A DNA stretch of 40,721 nt from Mycobacterium sp. 1465703.0 (GTDB lineage Bacteria > Actinomycetota > Actinomycetes > Mycobacteriales > Mycobacteriaceae): contig NZ_LZKU01000286.1 in NCBI RefSeq assembly GCF_001672975.1, positions 1 to 40,721 on the forward strand. The letters run 5' to 3'. The first letter of the stretch is position 1; each line of letters begins with the position of its first letter. This document shows positions 23,354-30,761 of the stretch, in pieces. Under the pieces are notes generated by a model that did no database searches, was not told the DNA's origin, and saw only the letters and a program-made list of their open reading frames with translations. A program made the translations under genes and the position numbers.

Positions 23354-23794
23354 ATGGCCGTACGCGTTCTCGTTGCCAAGCCAGGGTTGGACGGGCATGA
23401 CCGTGGCGCAAAAATCGTCGCCCGCACCCTGCGTGACGCCGGATTCGAAGTCATCTACACCGGCATTCGCCAGCGCATCGAAGACATCGCCTCGATCGCT
23501 GTCCAGGAAGACGTGGCGGTAGTGGGCCTGAGCATCCTGTCGGGTGCGCATCTGGCGCTCACCGCGCGGACCGTGGAAGCACTACGCTCCGCGGATGCCG
23601 CCGACATCGCCGTCGTCGTCGGGGGCACCATCCCGCACGCCGACGTCCCCAAGCTGCTGTCCGCCGGCGCTGCTGCGGTATTCCCCACCGGCACACCGCT
23701 GGAGAACCTGGTGCGCGACATCCGCGCCCTGACCGGCACGGCGGACACTGACTCGAACGAACCCGCCACGGAGGAACCATGCGCGTCGGAGTAA
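23354..23794 (+). CDS. Acyl-CoA mutase small subunit (cobalamin-binding domain)
   Basis: A 146-residue B12-binding Rossmann-like protein. The base-off/His-on signature is complete: D13-x-H15-x-x-G18 in GLDGHDRG, followed by SILSGAH and VVVGGTIP. It binds adenosylcobalamin and pairs with the large subunit immediately upstream (stop and ATG adjacent at 23353/23354). Its 3' end overlaps the LLM oxidoreductase start by 16 bp. The tail after residue 127 is acidic and probably disordered. A MeaB-type chaperone for this enzyme class is encoded at 34865-35752. Confidence 0.93.
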   Translation: MAVRVLVAKPGLDGHDRGAKIVARTLRDAGFEVIYTGIRQRIEDIASIAVQEDVAVVGLSILSGAHLALTARTVEALRSADAADIAVVVGGTIPHADVPKLLSAGAAAVFPTGTPLENLVRDIRALTGTADTDSNEPATEEPCASE

Positions 23795-24735
23795 TGATCG
23801 GCGCCGAGCGCGGCGACATGGCGCGCAAGGTGGACAAGCTGGCCGCCGATATCGAATGGGCCGAATCCGCGGGGTTGGACACCGCGTGGATGCCGCAGGT
23901 GCCCAACGACTTCGACTGCCTGACGATGGTGTCGCTGATGGCCGCGCACAGCTCGCGCATCGAGCTGGGCACTGCCGTGGTGCCGTTGCAGGCTCAGCAC
24001 CCGATCGCCCTTGCCCGGCAAGCGCTCTCGACGCATGCAGTGGCCGGTGGACGGTTGGCGCTGGGGCTCGGACCGTCGCACCATTGGATTATCCGGGACA
24101 TGCTCGGCTTGCCGTACGAGAAGCCGGCTGCTTACACCCGTGATTATCTGGAAGTGCTCAACGCCGCCGTTGCCGGGCCGGGATCGGTTGACGTCGAGAA
24201 TGATTCGTTCACGGTGCACAACCCGTTGGCGATCGGGGCCGACACCCCGATGCCGGTGCTGGTTGCGGCGCTGGGGCCGGTGATGTTGCAGATTGCCGGT
24301 GAACTCGCCGACGGCACCGTGTTATGGATGGCTGACGAGCGCGCGATCGGTGATCACATCGCGCCGAAGATCACCAAGGCCGCCGCTGATGCCGGGCGTC
24401 CGGCACCGCGGATCGTCGCGGGTATTCCGGTATGCCTGTGTGCGCCCGCACAAGTCGACGAAGCCAAGGAGAGGGCCAACCGCATCCTGGGTGAGGCCGA
24501 GGTGTCGCCCAATTATCAGCGCCTGCTCGACCGCGGCGATGCCCGCGATGTCGGTGACCTATGTGCGGCCGGCGACTCGGATCAGATTCTCTCGCGATTC
24601 CGCTCTTTCGCCGACGCCGGGGTGACCGATCTGTCGGTGCGACTGCTGCCCATCGGCGACAACCGTGACGAGCTGGTCGCGTCCAAACGCCGCACCCGTG
24701 AAATGATCGCCTCACTCGCAGCGGAATTGCGTTGA
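23779..24735 (+). CDS. LLM-class F420-dependent oxidoreductase
   Basis: A 318-residue luciferase-like TIM-barrel protein of the class common in mycobacteria, most members of which use coenzyme F420 rather than FMN. Supporting stretches are WAESAGLDTAWMP, IELGTAVVPL, HPIALARQALSTHAVAGGR, LGLGPSHHW and VLVAALGPVM. The reaction is unknown; members reduce or oxidise alcohols, ketones and double bonds. Start ATG 23779 follows GGAGGAACC and lies inside the 3' end of the small-subunit gene. Its stop overlaps the next start (TTGA), so the four-gene mutase operon is translationally coupled. Confidence 0.87.
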   Translation: MRVGVMIGAERGDMARKVDKLAADIEWAESAGLDTAWMPQVPNDFDCLTMVSLMAAHSSRIELGTAVVPLQAQHPIALARQALSTHAVAGGRLALGLGPSHHWIIRDMLGLPYEKPAAYTRDYLEVLNAAVAGPGSVDVENDSFTVHNPLAIGADTPMPVLVAALGPVMLQIAGELADGTVLWMADERAIGDHIAPKITKAAADAGRPAPRIVAGIPVCLCAPAQVDEAKERANRILGEAEVSPNYQRLLDRGDARDVGDLCAAGDSDQILSRFRSFADAGVTDLSVRLLPIGDNRDELVASKRRTREMIASLAAELR

Positions 24736-25769
24736 CTGGAAACAACACCGGGCCGCTAGCAGGGATCCGCATCCTTGAGGTCGGCACCATGCTGGCCGGC
24801 CCGTATGCCACCATGCTGCTCGCCGATCTGGGTGCCGACGTCACCAAAATCGAACCCGCCGGCGGCGAGATCTCGCGCAGCGTCGGCGCCACCTACTTCG
24901 CCAGCCTCAACCGCAACAAATCCAGCGTCACGCTTGACCTGAATTCCGAGGTGGGACAGCAACGTTTGGGTCAACTGGTCGCCGAGTCGCACGCACTGCT
25001 GGTGAACCTGAAGCCGTCGGCGATCCGCCGTTTGGGACTTACCTACGACGAGTTGCGCCGCCACAACGAGCGGATCGTCTGCGTGGCGATCACCGGCTTC
25101 GGGCTGTATGGCGGCGACGATCCGGCCTTCGATTATGTGGTCCAGGCGGGCGTCGGCACAGCTGCGCTGACGGGTGACCCGGACGGTCCGCCGACGCTGC
25201 CCGGTTACTCCTCAGCCGACAACTCCACCGGAATGACCGCGGCACTAGGCCTTTTGGCCAAGATCGTCTCCGGCACCGGCGGACAGGTCGACGTGTCGCT
25301 GCGTGACGTCATGCTGTCGCAGCTGAACTATCACGCGTCGGCCTATCTCAACAGCGGCGTCGAGCCGCAGCGCCGCCCGCACGGGGCGCACTCGTATTAC
25401 GTGCCAGCTCAACTATTCCCGACCGCCGACGGATATCTCGCGCTGTTCATCACCCACGACGGATTCTGGAAGTCGTTCGCCGCCGAAGCGGGCATCGGAG
25501 GCTTTGAGACGATGGCCGAGCGGGTCGCTCGCCGTGACGAAGTGCTGGCGGTCGTCACCGCGATGCTGGCCACCGACAGTGCCGCCGGGTGGGAACAACG
25601 ACTGCGCCCGCTCGGAGTTCCGGCAGCCGCCGTCAGGACACTGCCCGAGGCGCTCGAGGCCACTCCGGAAGTGGTTGTGACAGCGGGGGAATTCCGTTTG
25701 GTGGGAAGCCCGATCCACATCTCCGGTTATCAGCCCGAGTACCGCTCGCCGCCAGAGCTTCCGGAGTAG
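24732..25769 (+). CDS. Class III (CaiB/BaiF-type) CoA-transferase
   Basis: A 345-residue family III CoA-transferase, somewhat shorter than the usual ~400. The N-terminus LAGIRILEVGTMLAGPYATM and DLGADVTKIEP are diagnostic, and the catalytic aspartate is D163 in SSADNSTGM. It would move CoA between acyl groups, or act as a racemase if related to alpha-methylacyl-CoA racemase, which belongs to the same fold. The start is a TTG overlapping the previous stop by 4 bp. As the last gene of the mutase operon it may activate or epimerise a substrate. It is followed by a pair of palindromic repeats. Confidence 0.9.
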   Translation: MTGNNTGPLAGIRILEVGTMLAGPYATMLLADLGADVTKIEPAGGEISRSVGATYFASLNRNKSSVTLDLNSEVGQQRLGQLVAESHALLVNLKPSAIRRLGLTYDELRRHNERIVCVAITGFGLYGGDDPAFDYVVQAGVGTAALTGDPDGPPTLPGYSSADNSTGMTAALGLLAKIVSGTGGQVDVSLRDVMLSQLNYHASAYLNSGVEPQRRPHGAHSYYVPAQLFPTADGYLALFITHDGFWKSFAAEAGIGGFETMAERVARRDEVLAVVTAMLATDSAAGWEQRLRPLGVPAAAVRTLPEALEATPEVVVTAGEFRLVGSPIHISGYQPEYRSPPELPE

Positions 25770-25782
25770 GCGCCTGCGTCGC

Positions 25783-25838
25783 CGAATGTGAAGCTAGCCG
25801 CACACTCGCGGTCGAGCGTGAAGCTAGCCGCACATTCG
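25783..25838. repeat. Two tandem 26-bp imperfect palindromes centred on GCTAGC
   Basis: Copies at 25783-25808 and 25813-25838 share GTGAAGCTAGCCGCACA and are themselves near-palindromes (CGARYGTG ... GCTAGC ... CACAYTCG). They follow the CoA-transferase stop by 13 bp. From memory, similar units are scattered between mycobacterial genes. They may fold into hairpins that end or protect the mutase operon transcript. Confidence 0.65.
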
Positions 25839-25907
25839 GACCCGCGGCCGTGCGACCGCCGGCCAACACACTTGTACCAGAGGTAGCTGCCTATATAGGG
25901 TGCAACG

Positions 25908-26333
25908 ATGGATCCACAGCGGGTTGCTGATGAACTCGAAATCGCCGCGCTACTCAATAGATACGCTCGGGCCGTCGACGCCAAAGACTGGGAGCTGTAC
26001 CGGTCGGTCTTCACCGACGATGCGCACATCGACTACTCGTCCGCGGGTGCCGCGGCGGGCCCGCGCGACGAAGTGGCCACATGGTTGGAACAGGGCTTCG
26101 GCGCGATCCCGATGTCCATGCACTACATCACCAACGTGGAAGTCCTGACGCTGGACGGCGATTCAGCGACGGTGCGGGCGATGTTCTACAACCCGATGCA
26201 ACTGCCCGGCATGGCGGACCCGAGCTACTGCGGCGGCTACTACCACCACGAGCTGACGCGCACCGCCGACGGCTGGCGCAGCCGCAGCCTGCGCGAGGAG
26301 AACGTGTGGTTCGTCAATCCGCCGACGGGCTGA
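25908..26333 (+). CDS. SnoaL-like / NTF2-fold protein
   Basis: A 141-residue protein of the SnoaL-like domain family. LLNRYARAVDAKDWELYRSV, with FTDDAHIDYSSAG, is the characteristic N-terminal helix-strand, and MHYITNVEV and RAMFYNP follow. Members include ketosteroid-isomerase-like enzymes, dehydratases and non-catalytic subunits, so the activity cannot be stated. Start ATG 25908 is supported by the family N-terminus. It sits 138 bp after the CoA-transferase, past the palindromic repeats, and converges with the amidohydrolase gene (22-bp gap). Confidence 0.8.
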   Translation: MDPQRVADELEIAALLNRYARAVDAKDWELYRSVFTDDAHIDYSSAGAAAGPRDEVATWLEQGFGAIPMSMHYITNVEVLTLDGDSATVRAMFYNPMQLPGMADPSYCGGYYHHELTRTADGWRSRSLREENVWFVNPPTG

Positions 26334-26355
26334 GCCGACGGGTTGACCTGCCGCG

Positions 26356-27621
26356 CTACCTCTGCCCGGCCAGCTGCTTTTCCTGGTAGCGACGCGCCCA
26401 CTCGGCGCGCGACCGGATTGACACGTCCACGTCACTTCCCTTGGCGCGCAACGCCTTGACGTTTGCCTGCTCGCGAGGGGTCCGGGCAAACGGATCCCAG
26501 CCGAAGAACTGGCAGGCGTTGGCCCAGGTGATCTTGTTGATGTCGGAGTCATCGGCACCGGCGGCGTTCAACTCGGCGAGCACCTGCTCGGGTGCGTCGG
26601 GCCAGAAGCAGTCGGAGTGCGGGTAGTCGCACTCCCAGGCGATGATGTCGATGCCGATCTCGTGGCGCAGCTTCAACGAGGTCTTGTCGGTCACGTAGCA
26701 GGCCAGCGAATGCTCACGAAAAACGTCGCTGGGCAGTTTGTCGCCGAAGTCGCGGCGCAGCCATTTCTGGTTGGTGTAGTGACGGTCGCTGCGGTCCAGG
26801 TAGAACGGGATCCAGCCGATACCGCCTTCGGAGAAGGCGAATTTCAGGTCCGGATAGTTGCGCATGGCCGGACCCCACAGCAGATCTTGGGCGCACATCG
26901 CCGAGACCTGGGTGGCCAAGATGATCAGGTTGTCGATCGGCGCGTTGGGCGCCATGCTGATCGCCCCGAAGCCGGTACCGATGTGCAGACACATCACCAC
27001 GTTCTCCTCAGACAACGTGCGGAACACCGGACCCCAGTAGTCCTCGTCGTGGTAGCTCGGAAGTCCTTCCAGGTGAGGCAGTTCCGGCATGGTGACCGCC
27101 CGGCAACCCTTCGCGGCGACGCGACGGATCTCGGCGCACATGCCCTCAGGAGTCCAGGTCGGCAGGATCGCGATCGGGATGAACCGATCCGGGTAGGAGC
27201 CGGCCCATTCGTCGATGTGCCAGTCGTTGTAGGCCGACACCATCACCAGGGTGACGTCCTCGCGCGTCATGTTGAGGTGCCGGGCCGAAAACCCGGTGAA
27301 CGTCGGGAAGCACATCGACGCGAGGATGCCGTTGCGGTTCATGTCGCGGACGCGCTCGTGGATGTCGTAGACGCCCGGGCGCATTTCGGCGAAACCGGCG
27401 GGATCGCGGCCCCACTCCTCGGCCGGCCACGACACCACGGCGTTGAGTCCGCTGACGCCCTGCGGCCTGCCCTGGTACATCCACTGGTCGACGCCCTTGT
27501 CGTCGGTGACGACGATGGGTGCTTCGTCCCGGTACTTGGCGGGCACATGCCGCAGGAACATGTCCGGCGGCTCGACCACGTGGTCGTCAATGCTCACCAG
27601 GATCAGGTCATCGACATTCAT
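26356..27621 (-). CDS. Amidohydrolase-2 (ACMSD-like) metal-dependent hydrolase or decarboxylase
   Basis: A 421-residue TIM-barrel protein of the amidohydrolase-2 family. The metal-binding N-terminus is VSIDDHVVEPPDMF, MCLHIGTGFG supplies another ligand histidine, and WECDYPHSDC carries the conserved aspartate before strand eight. Members hydrolyse ring or C-C bonds or decarboxylate cyclic acids (ACMSD, resorcylate decarboxylase type). Start ATG 27621 follows GGAGAGGACC. Downstream of the EthD-like and ferredoxin genes on the same strand, it is probably the last gene of a three-gene operon from the palindromic promoter at 28378-28392. Confidence 0.87.
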   Translation of the reverse strand: MNVDDLILVSIDDHVVEPPDMFLRHVPAKYRDEAPIVVTDDKGVDQWMYQGRPQGVSGLNAVVSWPAEEWGRDPAGFAEMRPGVYDIHERVRDMNRNGILASMCFPTFTGFSARHLNMTREDVTLVMVSAYNDWHIDEWAGSYPDRFIPIAILPTWTPEGMCAEIRRVAAKGCRAVTMPELPHLEGLPSYHDEDYWGPVFRTLSEENVVMCLHIGTGFGAISMAPNAPIDNLIILATQVSAMCAQDLLWGPAMRNYPDLKFAFSEGGIGWIPFYLDRSDRHYTNQKWLRRDFGDKLPSDVFREHSLACYVTDKTSLKLRHEIGIDIIAWECDYPHSDCFWPDAPEQVLAELNAAGADDSDINKITWANACQFFGWDPFARTPREQANVKALRAKGSDVDVSIRSRAEWARRYQEKQLAGQR

Positions 27622-27663
27622 CAAACGGTCCTCTCCGGCGTAGCGACTCGAGTGAGAACTCGG

Positions 27664-27978
27664 TCAGCCGCTGCGCTCCGTGGTGGTCTCGAGCAGTCGT
27701 GGAATCGGCGCCGGGTCGAGTTGCAGGGCGTCGGACATGTGCAGCTGCGGGCCGTTGGCGATCATGTTGTCCAGAATGGCCTGCAGGTCGTCGCCCTCGA
27801 TCTCATAGATGGCGACGTAGGGCCCGTCGCCGTCAACGGGTCGCAGCCGGCGTGCGGAGACGATTCCGTCCAGGGCCAAGAGTTCGCCGAGGTGCACCTC
27901 GTCGTACCAGGCGTTGTACTCCTGCTCCCGCTCGGGCGAGCTGGGTCGGCTCTCCACGAGGATGATGCCCTTGGCCAT
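27664..27978 (-). CDS. EthD/DUF4286-like dimeric alpha-beta barrel protein
   Basis: A 104-residue protein with MAKGIILVESRPSSPERE, then YNAWYDEVHL and SARRLRPVDGDGPYVAIYEI. This is the pattern of small EthD/DUF4286-like ferredoxin-fold proteins, which act as helper proteins or monooxygenase-like enzymes in catabolic clusters. Start ATG 27978 follows GAGGTGGCGACG. A longer frame to 28161 overlaps the ferredoxin gene and is rejected. The gene lies between ferredoxin and amidohydrolase genes on one strand, with 20- and 42-bp gaps. Confidence 0.75.
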   Translation of the reverse strand: MAKGIILVESRPSSPEREQEYNAWYDEVHLGELLALDGIVSARRLRPVDGDGPYVAIYEIEGDDLQAILDNMIANGPQLHMSDALQLDPAPIPRLLETTTERSG

Positions 27979-27998
27979 CGTCGCCACCTCTCTGGCTG

Positions 27999-28337
27999 CT
28001 ACTCGTAGCGCACCGTGACCGAGTCCGTATCCGGAACGCCCTGGCACGTCAGAATGTAGCCTTCCGCGACCTCGTCCTCTTCGAGAGCGTCGTTGACCCG
28101 CATCGTGGCATGGCCCTCTTCGAGCTTGGCCATGCACGTACCGCAGTTGCCTGCCTCGCAACTGAACGGCGGCTCCAGTCCGGCCCGCCGCGCGCTCTCC
28201 AGCAACGTCTCGCCGGGAACGATGGGCACCGAGACCTTCTTGCGGTTGAGATGGATCGTCACTGTGCCGGCGCCGGAGCCGTTTGTTGCCGGATCTGTCA
28301 CCCCTGGGGTCCCCTCAATGATCCGGGTGACTGTCAC
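27999..28337 (-). CDS. Plant-type [2Fe-2S] ferredoxin
   Basis: A 112-residue ferredoxin with cluster ligands C60, C65, C68 and C98 (SCEAGNCGTC ... LTCQG), the C-x4-C-x2-C-x29-C spacing of the plant type. The GTG at 28337, after AGGGGGCG, is chosen. The longer frame to 28415 would translate through the operator at 28378-28392. It transfers electrons to an oxygenase or dehydrogenase. No ring-hydroxylating oxygenase is adjacent, so the partner may be the P450 at 17713 or an enzyme elsewhere. It is the first gene of the leftward operon. Confidence 0.9.
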   Translation of the reverse strand: MTVTRIIEGTPGVTDPATNGSGAGTVTIHLNRKKVSVPIVPGETLLESARRAGLEPPFSCEAGNCGTCMAKLEEGHATMRVNDALEEDEVAEGYILTCQGVPDTDSVTVRYE

Positions 28338-28377
28338 GCAGACCGCCCCCTCTCCCGTACTTGCATTCTTCAGTATA

Positions 28378-28392
28378 GAGAATACTATTCTC
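28378..28392. promoter_or_regulatory. Palindromic operator GAGAAT-ACT-ATTCTC in a divergent promoter
   Basis: A perfect 15-bp palindrome (6-bp arms, 3-bp spacer) lies in the 125-bp gap between the ferredoxin gene (minus) and the acyl-CoA synthetase gene (plus). It recurs, with one changed base, at 33650-33664 in another divergent promoter of the same cluster. The size and symmetry suit a TetR-family dimer. A regulator recognising it is not evident in the window. Confidence 0.75.
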
Positions 28393-28462
28393 ACGAAGCG
28401 ATAGCATCTTCTCAAGACTGTATGGAGTCGGGTCAGCCCGGTCTGTCAGGGAAGGACGGGAC

Positions 28463-29878
28463 GTGACCGAGCCGGCGGCGCTCGTGTTCGAGGAACGGCG
28501 ACTCAGCGCGCCCGAACTCGACGCGTTGGCCGACGGATGGGCCGCCACCCTGGCGAAAGACGGTGTGACCGCGGGTCAGCGGGTCGCGCTCATGGCGTCC
28601 AATCGGCCGGAGTTTCTGGCCGTGGTGTTCGCGATCTGGCGGCTGGCGGCCACGGCGGTCCTGATCAGTCCCGCGTGGAAGCGCTACGAGGTCGACCACG
28701 CGCTGGCGCTGACCCACCCTGACCACGCCATCGGCGACCACCCGGTGCTGGCCGGCCTGATGCCGATGCTGCACCTGGACGAGCCGGTCCCGCCCGCCGA
28801 GCCGACTGCCGGTTCGCCGCCGGCCGCGACCGACGCGGCCCTGGTGTTCAGTTCCGGCACCACCGGCCTGCCGAAGGCCGTCCGTCACACCCACGCTTCC
28901 CTGGATGAGGCGGTGCGGCACTGGCGCCAAGCGTTGCAGCTGACGAACCGTGATCGGATTCAAGTGGCCACGCCACCGTCACACATCCTCGGACTGCTGA
29001 ATCTGTTGACCGCCGTCAAGACCGGCGCCAGTGTGCGGCTGCATCCGCGGTTCGACATCGACCGGGTGCTGCGGCACATCGAAAGTGACCGCATCACAGT
29101 GGAAATGGCGGTCGCGCCCATCGCGCTGGCCATCGCCTCACATCCCGACCTAGAGTCCTATGATCTGTCGTCGCTGCGCTACATCATGTGGGGAGCCACA
29201 CCGGTCAATACTCACGTCGCTGAGACGGTGACCCGACGCACCGGGGTGCGATGGCTTCCGGCCTACGGGACGACGGAATTGCCTGTCATAGCGTGTAATC
29301 CGATCGAGAACGCTCGCCTGGACACCGTCGGACGATCGGTACCCGGTGTGGACGTGCGGATCGTCTCACTGGACACCGGTGAGCCGGCCGGCCCCGGCGA
29401 AGTCGGTGAGATTCAGGCCCGATCAACGTCGCTCATGGCCGGCTACCTGCCGGCCGAAGCGTCCGGCGAGGCGATCCGCGATGGCTGGTACCGGACCGGG
29501 GACGTCGGCTGGCTCGACACCGGCGGTTGGCTGCGGATCACCGACCGACTTAAGGAGATGATCAAAGTGCGCGGCTTCCAAGTCGCGCCCGCCGAAATCG
29601 AGACGGTGTTGCATGGTCATCCGGCCGTCAAGGACTGCGCGGTGTTCGGTATCCCCGACGGACTCAACGGCGAAGCGGTCGTCGCCGCGGTTGCGGCAGC
29701 CGAACCCTTTGACACCGAGGCGGTTGCCACCGAACTGACCGCCCGGGTGGACGAGAAACTTGCGTCGTATAAACATCTGAGCCGGGTGGTGTTCGTCCCC
29801 GACATTCCTCGCCTGCCTTCCGGCAAGGTGCTGCGCCGAGTGCTGAAGGAGCGCTATGGATGTACGTCTGACAGCTGA
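28463..29878 (+). CDS. Acyl-CoA synthetase (AMP-forming, FadD-type)
   Basis: A 471-residue ANL enzyme. LVFSSGTTGLPKAV is at 127-140, AYGTTELP is the A5 motif, WYRTGDVGWL the A7 motif, RLKEMIKVRGFQVAPAEIE the hinge, and K455 in LPSGKVLRR the catalytic lysine. It is shorter than typical FadD proteins because the N-terminal subdomain is compact, with several segments trimmed before residue 120. It would activate the pathway's acid as a CoA thioester. The start is a GTG at 28463, 71 bp from the palindromic operator. Its 3' end overlaps the acyl-CoA dehydrogenase gene by 23 bp, so the operon is translationally coupled. Confidence 0.9.
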   Translation: MTEPAALVFEERRLSAPELDALADGWAATLAKDGVTAGQRVALMASNRPEFLAVVFAIWRLAATAVLISPAWKRYEVDHALALTHPDHAIGDHPVLAGLMPMLHLDEPVPPAEPTAGSPPAATDAALVFSSGTTGLPKAVRHTHASLDEAVRHWRQALQLTNRDRIQVATPPSHILGLLNLLTAVKTGASVRLHPRFDIDRVLRHIESDRITVEMAVAPIALAIASHPDLESYDLSSLRYIMWGATPVNTHVAETVTRRTGVRWLPAYGTTELPVIACNPIENARLDTVGRSVPGVDVRIVSLDTGEPAGPGEVGEIQARSTSLMAGYLPAEASGEAIRDGWYRTGDVGWLDTGGWLRITDRLKEMIKVRGFQVAPAEIETVLHGHPAVKDCAVFGIPDGLNGEAVVAAVAAAEPFDTEAVATELTARVDEKLASYKHLSRVVFVPDIPRLPSGKVLRRVLKERYGCTSDS

Positions 29879-30761
29879 ACAACAGCAATTACGTGATGCC
29901 GCCGCCAAGCTGGCCGACGATCTAGGGCCGGCAGCGGTCCAAGATCTCGATGACCAAACTCGGATCACGCGTTTGGACAAGCAGATCCAGAACACCGGCT
30001 GGCGGTCATTGCGTTCCGACGGGGCCTCGGGTGTGGAAGTGGCCCTCGTGGCCGAGGAATTCGGCCGCAGGCTGGTCGACACACCGTTTCTCGGTCCGGT
30101 ATTGGCCGACGATCTGGGCCGCCACATCGACGCCGACGTTTCGGCGGCGACGGTGGCCGTCGACGACCGAGTGATCGACGCCCGTGGCGCTCGGCGCGCC
30201 CTATTGCTCTCAGGTGACACCGTCCTCGGCGTCGACGTGCAGGCTTGCTCACAGAGTGTCGATCTGACCCGCGCGGACGCGATCACGGTGGGATCCCCGG
30301 ACACGCTGGGGAAGGTGTCAGCCGAGGTTGCCGAGCAGTGGCGGGCGCTCGCACTGGTCACCACGACGGCGGACTTGGTCGGCATCTCCCGAGGCGCACA
30401 CGCGGTTGCCTGCGACTACGCCAAAATTCGGGAACAGTACGGCAAGCAGATCGGGTCCTATCAGGCCATCGCCCACCTGCTAGCGGAAAGCCTTGCGCTG
30501 ATTGAAGGTTCGGTGAGCGTGTTGCGGCACGCCGCGTGGGCCGTCGATGAGCTGGACCCCGCCGAGGCCATTCGGGCCGCCCAGATCGCAAAGGTCTACT
30601 GCGCCCGGGCCACCCGTACCGTGTGCGAGACGGCCATCCAGGTGCACGGCGGTATCGGCAACACGTGGGAATGCGTGGCGCATGTCTATTTGCGCCGGGC
30701 CCTGACATCGACCGAGCTGTGGCCGGTCGCGTTGAAGGAGATCAATTTTGGACTTTCGTGA
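29856..30761 (+). CDS. Acyl-CoA dehydrogenase, small subunit of a probable alpha2beta2 enzyme
   Basis: A 301-residue acyl-CoA dehydrogenase-like protein, about 80 residues shorter than the homotetrameric type. It keeps the FAD-contact segment KIREQYGKQIGSYQAIAH and the late motif QVHGGIGNTWECVAHVYLRR, but has no glutamate at a recognisable catalytic position. In mycobacterial steroid catabolism (FadE28-FadE29 and similar) two such non-identical subunits form one active site, and the adjacent gene supplies the partner. The ATG at 29856 follows AAGGAG and lies inside the synthetase gene. The 3' end overlaps the partner gene by 14 bp. Confidence 0.85.
   Translation: MDVRLTAEQQQLRDAAAKLADDLGPAAVQDLDDQTRITRLDKQIQNTGWRSLRSDGASGVEVALVAEEFGRRLVDTPFLGPVLADDLGRHIDADVSAATVAVDDRVIDARGARRALLLSGDTVLGVDVQACSQSVDLTRADAITVGSPDTLGKVSAEVAEQWRALALVTTTADLVGISRGAHAVACDYAKIREQYGKQIGSYQAIAHLLAESLALIEGSVSVLRHAAWAVDELDPAEAIRAAQIAKVYCARATRTVCETAIQVHGGIGNTWECVAHVYLRRALTSTELWPVALKEINFGLS

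Noticed and set aside
26617..28008. 463-codon plus-strand ORF opposite the amidohydrolase
   Set aside because: A histidine/arginine/valine-rich shadow translation. The opposite strand encodes a complete amidohydrolase and an EthD-like protein.
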